NCBI GenBank assembly: GCA_023229825.1
Contig: JALNYN010000001.1
Coordinates: 1-64,000, forward strand
Length of the DNA stretch: 64,000 nucleotides
Reading direction: 5' to 3'
Source: Minisyncoccota bacterium
GTDB taxonomy: Bacteria > Patescibacteriota > Minisyncoccia > Phycocordibacterales > CAIJYI01
The notes beneath the pieces are model-generated. The model was not told the origin of the DNA and made no database searches. It worked only from the letters and a program-made list of their open reading frames with translations. Of the stretch, positions 25,504 to 32,967 are shown one piece after another. Numbering within the stretch: position 1 is the first letter of the stretch; every line of letters starts with the position of its first letter. The translations under genes and the position numbers were made by a program.

Positions 25504-25893
25504 ATGAAGAATAAAACTCTAATTGTGATATTGTTTATATCGTTAATTTTATTGGCAGGTACATTTTTAGTTTGTCCCACCCCAACCGATGTTTGTTTGA
25601 GATATGACGAACTTTCCGTTTTTCTGATTCTTTTTTCTGCCCCGGTATTCCTCCTGTCATTAATTCTCCTTTTTCTCCGAGAAGAAATTTTTCGTTCTTG
25701 GAAACATTTCGCTTATTGGTGGCTCCCGATTTCCGCTTTCTTCATTATGTTAGCACCATCAACTGATCGCGGAAGCTTTGATTTTGGTATGGGATTCGAT
25801 AGGGAGGCGGTAACTTGGTTTTTTGCGGTCTTATTTTTCCTTATCTCCCTCATCCTCATCATCTACAAATCGATAAAACTGCGCGGAAAATAA
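25504..25893 (+). CDS. 4-TM membrane protein linked to LCAT-like hydrolase (b)
   Basis: 129 residues and a close relative of 24952-25359: four membrane segments, CPTPTDVC in the first loop, KHFAYWWLPIS in the middle and the same end SLILIIYKSIKLRGK. The 4-nt gap after the 47-residue gene suggests one operon. Duplication within the operon implies the two may form a heteromer. Function is unknown. Confidence 0.7.
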   Translation: MKNKTLIVILFISLILLAGTFLVCPTPTDVCLRYDELSVFLILFSAPVFLLSLILLFLREEIFRSWKHFAYWWLPISAFFIMLAPSTDRGSFDFGMGFDREAVTWFFAVLFFLISLILIIYKSIKLRGK

Positions 25894-25918
25894 TCTTATC
25901 ACTTCATATTTAACCATC

Positions 25919-27130
25919 ATGCCTTCTGTTTGCTTTTATTTTCAAGTTCACCAGCCGTTTCGCGTTAAGCGATATCAGTTTTTTCAGATCGGGCACGACC
26001 GGGATTATTTTAATGATCGGTCGAATACGAAGCTCAATAATGAGAATATCCTCAACAAGGTGGCGGGGAAGTGCTATCTGCCTGCCAATGCTGTCATGTT
26101 GGAATTGCTGGAGAAGCATCCCGAATTTAAGATAAGCTACTCGTTTTCCGGAGTTTTTTTGGATCAGCTCGAAAAGTATTCCCCTCAAACATTGCTTTCA
26201 TTCCAAAAATTGGTGGAAACCGGTCGTGTGGAAGTTCTTGATGAAACATACTACCATTCGCTTTCGTTCCTCTATTCAAAAGATGAATTTAAAAGGCAGG
26301 TACAGCTTCATCGCGAGAAAGTCAAAAAACTTTTCGGTGTGACCCCGACCGCTTTCCGTAATACTGAACTCATTTACAACAACGAACTCGCCAATTTTAT
26401 CGAAGGGATGGGGTATAAAGCGATACTGGCCGAAGGCGCCGATCATATTCTTGGCTGGCGAAGTCCGAATTTTCTCTACCGTCCGAAAGGAGCGAAACAG
26501 ATTAAGTTGCTTCTAAAAAACTATAAACTTTCCGACGATATTGCGTTTCGCTTCTCTTCAAAAGAATGGAACGAGCATCCTCTGACCGCGCCGAAATTTG
26601 CGAATTGGGTTTCGCAGGTGAACGGCAACGGCAATGTGGTCAATCTCTTCATGGATTACGAGACCTTCGGCGAGCATCAATGGGAAGATACTGGCATTTT
26701 TAATTTCCTTCGGCATATGCCCGGCGAGATCCTTAAAAATCCCGACAATAATTTTATGACTCCGACCGAATCGGCGCTGAAATATCCGTCCGTGGCAGAG
26801 CTTGATGTGCATAATTTCATGTCATGGGCCGACGTTGAGCGCGATCTCTCGGCGTGGCTCTCCAATTCGATGCAGTGGGAGGCGGCGCACAAATTGTATG
26901 AAATGGAACAAAAAGTGATGGAGAGTATGGATAAAGCGCTCATTGAGGATTGGCGAAAATTGCAAACTTCAGACCATCTTTACTATATGTGTACAAAGTG
27001 GTTTAATGATGGAGACGTACACAAATACTTCAATCCGTATGAATCACCCTACGATGCCTTCATTTCATTCATGAATGTTCTGAACGACATGAAACTTCGA
27101 TTGCAGGCGCCGAAACTTTGCGCGGAATAA
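25919..27130 (+). CDS. Glycoside hydrolase family 57 (alpha-amylase-like)
   Basis: 403 residues. GH57 enzymes cleave or transfer alpha-1,4-glucans by a retaining mechanism. The five conserved regions can be followed: FQVHQPFR near the N-terminus, YSFSGVFLDQL, FRNTELIYNN with the candidate nucleophile Glu150, MDYETFGEHQWEDTG with candidate acid Asp246, and a late helical region. No signal peptide, so cytoplasmic; probably degrades a storage glucan. The gene starts 25 nt after the 4-TM gene. The next gene is adenylate kinase beyond a repeat element. Confidence 0.88.
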   Translation: MPSVCFYFQVHQPFRVKRYQFFQIGHDRDYFNDRSNTKLNNENILNKVAGKCYLPANAVMLELLEKHPEFKISYSFSGVFLDQLEKYSPQTLLSFQKLVETGRVEVLDETYYHSLSFLYSKDEFKRQVQLHREKVKKLFGVTPTAFRNTELIYNNELANFIEGMGYKAILAEGADHILGWRSPNFLYRPKGAKQIKLLLKNYKLSDDIAFRFSSKEWNEHPLTAPKFANWVSQVNGNGNVVNLFMDYETFGEHQWEDTGIFNFLRHMPGEILKNPDNNFMTPTESALKYPSVAELDVHNFMSWADVERDLSAWLSNSMQWEAAHKLYEMEQKVMESMDKALIEDWRKLQTSDHLYYMCTKWFNDGDVHKYFNPYESPYDAFISFMNVLNDMKLRLQAPKLCAE

Positions 27131-27142
27131 GTGCCGATATCC

Positions 27143-27312
27143 GTCGCCGGACGGGGTGAGGAATGGGTAGGGACCCATTCCGTAAAACCTTCTTCTAATA
27201 TTTTGTGAGGTACGAAACAAAATATTGAAAAGGTGTACTGCTCCTGTAGGGAGGGTAACCCCGCTCCAAACGTTTCGGACTGGGGTACAACCCCAGTCCG
27301 GCGGACGACGGA
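27143..27312. repeat. Structured repeat element, copy C, plus adjacent palindrome
   Basis: Core 27156-27256 matches copies A and B. Its outer stem is CCGGACGGGGT / AACCCCGCTCC. A GACGGGGT-type palindrome with short loop (CGGACTGGGGTACAACCCCA) adjoins at 27271-27312. Confidence 0.75.
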
Positions 27313-27335
27313 GCAAGTAAAAATTAAGAAAAAAT

Positions 27336-27926
27336 ATGGAAAACGACATCTTCAAAAAATATAAAACGTTCGTCATGGTGGGAAAACCGGGAAGCGGTAA
27401 GGGGATGCAAACCCGTCTTCTTGCCGAGAAAAGCGGCTTTAAAACTTTCTCCACCGGCGATAAATTTCGAGAACTGCAGAAAGCTGATACTCCGCTCGGA
27501 CACAAGACCGCCGAGATCATGGATCGCGGAAGCCTGATGCCTTATTGGTTCGCCGGTTTTCTTTTTCAAGAGGCGGTGCTCTATCTGCCTGAAAACGAGG
27601 GTATTATCTACGAAGGAGCAGCAAGAAAAGCTCCCGAAGCTGAACTTTTTCACGACGTAATGACATGGCTTGAGCGTCCCTATAAAGCTATTTATCTAGA
27701 TGTACACGATGATGAAGTGACGAAGCGCCTTATAAAACGAGGCGGAATAGAAAACCGTGCCGATGACAATGAAGAAGCAATAAAACACCGGTTGAAAGTA
27801 TATCAGGAGGAGGTTGTTCCAGCTGTTCAGGTTTTTCAAAAATATGGCACTATCCTTGATGTCAACGGCGATCAGACCCCCGAAGAAGTCCATCAGGAAA
27901 TATTAAAGATGATCGCAGGAAGCTAG
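27336..27926 (+). CDS. adk: Adenylate kinase
   Basis: 196 residues. Converts AMP and ATP to two ADP. P-loop GKPGSGKG (about residues 16-23), the NMP-binding STGDKFRE, and the LID/C-terminal ENRADDNEEAIKHRLKVY are present. It has the short form without a Cys4 zinc LID. The sequence is divergent (RKAPEAELF where most have a DGFPR-like motif: YEGAARKAPEA), so it could be an adenylate kinase-like nucleotide kinase with another specificity. It is soluble. The usual secY neighbour is absent. A palindromic repeat follows. Confidence 0.82.
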   Translation: MENDIFKKYKTFVMVGKPGSGKGMQTRLLAEKSGFKTFSTGDKFRELQKADTPLGHKTAEIMDRGSLMPYWFAGFLFQEAVLYLPENEGIIYEGAARKAPEAELFHDVMTWLERPYKAIYLDVHDDEVTKRLIKRGGIENRADDNEEAIKHRLKVYQEEVVPAVQVFQKYGTILDVNGDQTPEEVHQEILKMIAGS

Positions 27927-27935
27927 ACAGCCGTC

Positions 27936-28009
27936 GTCATCCCGGGCAACGACCCGGGATCCACGGTGAAATCGCCGGACGTGGATTCCGGGTCGCGGCC
28001 CGGAATGAC
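27936..28009. repeat. GTCATTCC palindromic repeat, copy 4
   Basis: Double palindrome GTCATCCCGGGC..GACCCGGGATCCACG and CGTGGATTCCGGG..CCCGGAATGAC between adk and map. Confidence 0.75.
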
Positions 28010-28038
28010 GAATAAAGCGATGAAATTTTTTAAACTTT

Positions 28039-28809
28039 ATGTCCATAATAATAAAATCCCCCAAAGAAATAGAAATACTTCGCGAAGGCGGCAAGCGGCT
28101 GGCTCATGTGTTGGACGTGGTTGAAAAGGCGGTTCGACCCGGCGTGAGCACGAAAGATCTCGATAAAATTGCGTATGATACCGTTATCGAAATGGGCGAT
28201 ACTCCGGCGTTTCTGAATTATCAACCTTATGGCGCGGATTTTCCGTATCCGGGAACGATCTGTCTTTCCGTGAACGATGAAATAGTGCACGGTCTTCCAA
28301 AACACGAACGAATTTTGCAGGAAGGGGATATCATCGGCCTCGACATGGGGATCATCCACGGCGGACTTATTACCGACAGCGCTCGCACGGTCGCGGTGGG
28401 GAAGATCAGTGAAAAAGCGCAGAAGCTCATGGATACGACGAAAAAAGCTCTTGAAGTGGGAATTTCAGCCATAAAGATCGGCGGACACGTGGGTGATGTC
28501 GGATATGCCATTGAACGATTCGTGAAGCCCTACAAATATGGCATTGTACGAGAGCTCGGAGGCCACGGCGTAGGCCGACAAGTCCACGAAGACCCATATA
28601 TCCCCAATTTCGGCACAAAAAAGGGCGTAGGCGCGAAATGGAAGCCGGGAATGGTGGTCGCCATCGAGCCGATGTTGAACGAAGGGAAGCGCGGGATCGT
28701 TCTCGACCGAGATGGTTACACATATCGAACCGCCGACCGTTCACTCTCTGCTCACTTTGAACACACAATCGCCATCACAAAAGATGGGGTGGAAATACTT
28801 ACGAAATAA
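28039..28809 (+). CDS. map: Methionine aminopeptidase, type I
   Basis: 256 residues, the usual type I length. Removes the initiator Met using two metal ions. The ligands are visible in order: Asp in GLDMGIIHGG, Asp in LITDSARTV, His in ELGGHGVGRQVHEDP, Glu in VVAIEPML, and Glu near the C-terminus (SAHFEHTIAIT). It starts MSIIIKSPKEIEILREGG. It lies downstream of adk, the classical adk-map order, separated here by a repeat. A REP hairpin follows. Confidence 0.95.
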   Translation: MSIIIKSPKEIEILREGGKRLAHVLDVVEKAVRPGVSTKDLDKIAYDTVIEMGDTPAFLNYQPYGADFPYPGTICLSVNDEIVHGLPKHERILQEGDIIGLDMGIIHGGLITDSARTVAVGKISEKAQKLMDTTKKALEVGISAIKIGGHVGDVGYAIERFVKPYKYGIVRELGGHGVGRQVHEDPYIPNFGTKKGVGAKWKPGMVVAIEPMLNEGKRGIVLDRDGYTYRTADRSLSAHFEHTIAITKDGVEILTK

Positions 28810-28821
28810 CATTGAGCTATC

Positions 28822-28870
28822 GTCCCCTAGGGCGGTCCTCGGTATTTTGCCGAGGACCGCCCTAGGGGAC
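28822..28870. repeat. REP hairpin R3
   Basis: 21-bp perfect stem GTCCCCTAGGGCGGTCCTCG.., 7-nt loop; same family as R1 and R2 but without a transposase. With the T5 run after it, it may act as the map terminator. Confidence 0.85.
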
Positions 28871-28922
28871 TTTTTGTTTGCACAATTCGTCGAAATTCGC
28901 AAAAGGTTGTATAATAGAGCTC

Positions 28923-31682
28923 ATGGAAGACCATTTTAAAATTTTGCCTCAGTTTAAGAATCCTGCTGAGGAGCTTACTTTTTTGCGTACTGCCGTTCGT
29001 GAACAGCAGGAAAAATTGGCGGAGCTTGGGGTGGAAACGACGCAGGAAAAACTGATCGGCGAAAATCTTGCGCAGTATAAAGCCATTCTGCCTTCGGAGG
29101 CTTTGGCTGAAGGGCATCGCATGGAAGAAGGGGAAGTCGACGCGATCGTGCTTGATCTTGCTCCTGAAGCGCATGACTCCCAGATGGAAGAATTACTGGG
29201 TATTTTGCAGGAGCGGGGAATAATGAATGCGCTTTCCGTCGTCGCAGGGCTTCACAATCCGCATATCGAAGACGATTTTCATCGCGTCCTCGTGCAATAC
29301 ATCAAGAGCGTTGAAGATAGCAGTTTGAAACAGCGTGGAACAGAGCGCCTTTTTGAAGAACTTCATATGACGCTGTACGAAGTTTCTCTGCCGTTGCCTG
29401 AAAAAGAAGACAAGAACAAAGCGCTCAAAGAACTTATCTCCGGAATGCAGCAATTCTATGCAGGCATGATCTCTGTCGATCTCGAGACCAGAAAACATGC
29501 GGACCGAAATTACTACTCTTTGGAGGTTGCGCTTCCGCACGACAGCGATGAGGTTTCTTTTCATGTGGCGGTTCCCGATACAAAAAAAGATCTTTTTGAA
29601 AAACAAGTCCTCGCCATATTTCCCGACGCGCACGTCATTGAAAACAAAAATGATTACAATATTTTCAATAACGATGGAATTTCCGTGGCAGCCTACGCCG
29701 TTCCCTCGGGAAATATCGTTTTTCCGCTCAAAACTTATGACGAATTCGATTATGATCCGCTCAATGTGGTCTTGAATGTCTTTTCAAAATTGCAGCGCCT
29801 TGGAGAGGGTGCTGCCATTCAGCTGCTCGTTTCTCCTGTCGGTGATGAATATAACGTGCAGTATAAATATGCGCTGAAAAAAATTAAAGAGGGCGTGAAA
29901 GTGAAAGATGCTACCGATTTTCCTAAAAATATTTTGGGAGAGGTGTGGCGCACCGGAAAAGATTTTTGGAAGATACAGATCACGGCTGAAGAAGAAAAAA
30001 AACGGCATGATAAAGAAAAAGAGCGTCTCGACGAGAATGTGGTAAAAATGATCGAAGAAAAGATGGCTCTGCCCATTCTCGATACGAATATCCGCGTAGT
30101 TGCATCGGCTTCGAGCCGCGAACGCGCCACGCAGATCTTGCACGAGATCGAATCGGCTTTCCATCAATTTACCGACCCAAAAGGCAACGGAATGAAATGG
30201 AAAGAAATGAGCGGTGAGAATCTTTCCCACATGCTTCACGATTTCAGCTACCGCTTGTTTGAGAACGATGCGAGTTTTCCTCTTAACCTTATGGAGCTGA
30301 CGACCGTGATGCATTTTCCGGCAGGAAATGTCGCCATGCCACAGCTGAAAGAAGCAAGGGCGGGAATAGCGCCTGCACCGATAAATATCGGAGAAGAAGG
30401 CGTATTGCTTGGAATAAATGATTACCGCGGTTCGGAGAAAGAGATCCATTTCGCCAAAGAAGATCGCGTCCGGCATTTCTATGTGATCGGACAGACCGGT
30501 ACCGGTAAAACCGTTCTTTTGAAGAACATGATCGTTCAGGATATCCAGAACGGCTCCGGCGTCTGTATGATCGACCCTCACGGGACGGACATTGAAGATA
30601 TTCTTGCGAATATTCCGCGCGAACGCATTGATGACGTGATCTATTTCGATCCGAGTTATATGGCGCGCCCGATGGGGCTCAACATGCTGGAATTCGATGA
30701 ACGATTTCCGGAACAGAAGACGTTTGTGGTCAACGAAATGCTCGCGATCTTCAACAAACTGTTCGACATGAAAGTCGCCGGAGGTCCCGCTTTCGAACAG
30801 TATTTCCGCAACTCCGCGCTGCTCGTTCTTGAGCATCCGGAATCCGGTTCTACACTTATGGAGATCGGCCGCGTGCTCGGCGACAAGGCGTTCCGCGAGT
30901 TAAAACTTTCTCATTGTAAAAATCCGATCATTACGCAATTCTGGCATAATGCCGAAAGGACGACCGGAGAACAATCGCTGGCGAACTACGTGCCCTACAT
31001 CACGAATAAATTCGACGTGTTCATTTCGAACGACATCATGCGGCCGATCATTGCGCAGGAAAAGTCTGCCTTCAATTTCCGCAAAGTGATGGATGAAAAG
31101 AAAATACTTCTCGTCAATCTTGCCAAGGGAAGGCTCGGCGATATCAATTCCAGTCTTCTCGGTCTTGTCATCGTCGGAAAAATTTTGATGGCTGCTCTTT
31201 CGCGCGTGGATGTCATGGGAACCGGAAAAATGCCTCCCGATTTTTATTTGTACATCGACGAGTTCCAGAATGTGACGACCGATTCCATTTCCACGATCCT
31301 TTCCGAGGCGAGAAAGTATCGGCTTTCGCTCAACATTGCGCATCAATTCATTGCCCAGCTTCAGGATGAAATAAAGGATTCGGTATTCGGCAACGTCGGT
31401 TCCATGGCGGTCTTTCGCGTCGGTACCGAAGATGCGGAATTCCTGCAGAAACAATTTGATCCCGTCTTCACTCAAAGCGACATCATCAAGCTCGAGAACT
31501 ACAACGCTTATATGAAAATGCTGATCGGCGGCCAGCCCGGCAAGCCTTTTAATATTAAGACGGTCGCTCCGAACAAGGGAAATAGAGAAATGGTCCCGCT
31601 CATCAAGGAATTGTCGTATTTGAAATTCGGAAGGGATAGGGCGCAGATCGAGGCGGAAATCTTGGCTAAGTATAAGCGATAG
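28923..31682 (+). CDS. TraD/VirD4-like AAA ATPase (DUF87/TraM-recognition type)
   Basis: 919 residues from ATG 28923, chosen because TATAAT at 28910-28915 is 7 nt upstream (leaderless). The N-terminal 500 residues have a mixed alpha/beta part without clear membrane segments. The motor has Walker A GQTGTGKT (523-530), MIDPHGTDIEDIL, Walker B FYLYIDEFQNV and the sensor region SLNIAHQFIAQL. This architecture is typical of conjugation-type ATPases found in many CPR genomes, often next to type IV pilus or DNA-uptake genes. It could move DNA or protein across the envelope, but no other secretion gene is in the window. Confidence 0.8.
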   Translation: MEDHFKILPQFKNPAEELTFLRTAVREQQEKLAELGVETTQEKLIGENLAQYKAILPSEALAEGHRMEEGEVDAIVLDLAPEAHDSQMEELLGILQERGIMNALSVVAGLHNPHIEDDFHRVLVQYIKSVEDSSLKQRGTERLFEELHMTLYEVSLPLPEKEDKNKALKELISGMQQFYAGMISVDLETRKHADRNYYSLEVALPHDSDEVSFHVAVPDTKKDLFEKQVLAIFPDAHVIENKNDYNIFNNDGISVAAYAVPSGNIVFPLKTYDEFDYDPLNVVLNVFSKLQRLGEGAAIQLLVSPVGDEYNVQYKYALKKIKEGVKVKDATDFPKNILGEVWRTGKDFWKIQITAEEEKKRHDKEKERLDENVVKMIEEKMALPILDTNIRVVASASSRERATQILHEIESAFHQFTDPKGNGMKWKEMSGENLSHMLHDFSYRLFENDASFPLNLMELTTVMHFPAGNVAMPQLKEARAGIAPAPINIGEEGVLLGINDYRGSEKEIHFAKEDRVRHFYVIGQTGTGKTVLLKNMIVQDIQNGSGVCMIDPHGTDIEDILANIPRERIDDVIYFDPSYMARPMGLNMLEFDERFPEQKTFVVNEMLAIFNKLFDMKVAGGPAFEQYFRNSALLVLEHPESGSTLMEIGRVLGDKAFRELKLSHCKNPIITQFWHNAERTTGEQSLANYVPYITNKFDVFISNDIMRPIIAQEKSAFNFRKVMDEKKILLVNLAKGRLGDINSSLLGLVIVGKILMAALSRVDVMGTGKMPPDFYLYIDEFQNVTTDSISTILSEARKYRLSLNIAHQFIAQLQDEIKDSVFGNVGSMAVFRVGTEDAEFLQKQFDPVFTQSDIIKLENYNAYMKMLIGGQPGKPFNIKTVAPNKGNREMVPLIKELSYLKFGRDRAQIEAEILAKYKR

Positions 31683-31683
31683 T

Positions 31684-31755
31684 ATTGGTATCAGGAAAAA
31701 GTATCAGTATCAGGGACGACAAACGTCATTCCGGCCAGCGAGCCGGAATCCACGT
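31684..31755. repeat. TATCAG repeat followed by half GTCATTCC repeat
   Basis: TATCAGGAAAAAGTATCAG unit like that at 14821, then GTCATTCCGGCCAGCGAGCC and GGAATCCACG (31725-31755). It starts two bases after the ATPase stop codon. Confidence 0.65.
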
Positions 31756-31759
31756 CGGT

Positions 31760-31979
31760 GGCGTAAAAAACACAAACCTGCGTTCATTCGGCGGGGGTTT
31801 TTGTTGCATACGCCTTGTTTTTTGGTATACTGGGGCAATATTTCCGAGTAAAATGAAAAAGCACCGCGTAAGGACGTACCCTTTACGAAGTACTTTTTCG
31901 TGGTAATATAATTATAGCAAATTGAGATTATTTTGTCCACAGAGCAGAGAGAGTAGCGTAAATATATTTCCACAATCTC
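31760..31979. other. Gap before the NDK gene: hairpins, no convincing gene
   Basis: Holds a hairpin with T-run near 31770-31804, a TATACT box near 31830 and a foldable stretch (GAAAAAG..CTTTTTC, 31857-31902) that could encode 17 residues (MKKHRVRTYPLRSTFSW). Nothing here has enough support for a gene call. Confidence 0.4.
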
Positions 31980-32054
31980 GTCATTCCGGACAGGGATCCG
32001 GAATCCACGGCGAAACAACTACGAACGTGGATTCTGAATCAAGTTCAGAATGAC
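31980..32054. repeat. GTCATTCC palindromic repeat, copy 6
   Basis: GTCATTCCGGACAGGGATCC, GGAATCCACG, then CGTGGATTCTGAATC..TTCAGAATGAC; the right half is diverged. Confidence 0.7.
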
Positions 32055-32168
32055 GGAATGGGAAAATCTAATGTTTCTTAATGTTTATAAAAAGAACGAT
32101 TTTTAAAAGGGATCGAACAGTTACTATTAGAGTTTTTACTTTATTATTATAAAAAATAACATAAAAAT

Positions 32169-32777
32169 ATGGAAACAACACATCCGAAAAAAGAGCGTAC
32201 ATTTGTACTTTTGAAACCAGACGCGATCCAGCGCGGGCTTATTGGGGAAGTGGTTCATCGCATTGAGCGCACGGGGTTGAAACTCATTGCTCTCAAAATA
32301 ATCATTGCGACGCGTGAGCAGGCGATGGGGCATTATTTCAAAGACGATGCATGGTGCGAAGATAAGGGGTCAAAAACGGTCGCTGCGCTCAAAGCGGCGG
32401 GAAAAAGGCCGAAAAAAACCGCTATCGAATTCGGGCGCGATATCGTCCGAGCTCTTGCCGATTTTATTACGAGCGGACCGGTCGTCGTGATGATCTGGCA
32501 GGGCAATGAAGCGATCGGCGTGGTTAGAAAACTCGCCGGAGGAACGGAGCCGACGACCTCCGATGTCGGAACGATCCGAGGAGATCTTACGATCGATTCT
32601 TATCGAATGGCAAATGTCGATTCGCGCGCGGTCAGAAATCTTATTCACTGCTCAGACAAACCGGAAGAAGCGGAAAGAGAAATAAAAATTTGGTTTAGTA
32701 AAGATGAGCAATTGAAATACCGGCTGTTGAACGAAGAAATTTTGTACGACATCAATTTGGACGGAATACTGGAATAA
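32169..32777 (+). CDS. ndk: Nucleoside diphosphate kinase with insertion
   Basis: 202 residues against about 140 in the usual enzyme. Transfers phosphate between NTPs and NDPs through a phospho-His. Conserved are LLKPDAIQRGLIGEV near the start, GPVVVMIWQG, GTIRGDL and the active-site NLIHCSDKPEEAEREI (His160). The extra length comes from an insertion of about 30 residues (DAWCEDKGSKTVAALKAAGK) before the Kpn-loop region and an extended C-terminus. Similar long NDKs occur in other small-genome lineages. Single gene; A/T-rich upstream region with several possible -10 boxes. Confidence 0.92.
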   Translation: METTHPKKERTFVLLKPDAIQRGLIGEVVHRIERTGLKLIALKIIIATREQAMGHYFKDDAWCEDKGSKTVAALKAAGKRPKKTAIEFGRDIVRALADFITSGPVVVMIWQGNEAIGVVRKLAGGTEPTTSDVGTIRGDLTIDSYRMANVDSRAVRNLIHCSDKPEEAEREIKIWFSKDEQLKYRLLNEEILYDINLDGILE

Positions 32778-32836
32778 AAACTCGAAATACGAAGCACGAA
32801 TCCGCCGGTTGGCGGACGAAACAATATCAAAATACT

Positions 32837-32872
32837 AAATCCGAAACGCGGCAAACGTGTTTCGGATTTTTG
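32837..32872 (+). terminator. NDK terminator
   Basis: AAATCCGAAAC(g)CG / CG(t)GTTTCGGATTT followed by T-run. The stem resembles that at 46716-46748. Confidence 0.75.
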
Positions 32873-32967
32873 TTTTTATATCGGAATACTTATCCCCGCG
32901 TTTTTGCATTAACGCGTTTTTTTTTGATATAATGAAAGTATTAAATTAGTTTGTTAATTTAAAACAT

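Noticed and set aside
29784..30836. 350-codon open frame on the minus strand inside the TraD/VirD4-like gene
   Set aside because: Lies fully opposite a gene with clear ATPase motifs; its translation shows no domain and is His/Arg/Phe-rich as expected from an antisense frame.
30900..31475. 191-codon minus-strand frame inside the same gene
   Set aside because: Antisense to the Walker B region; no start signal and no domain.
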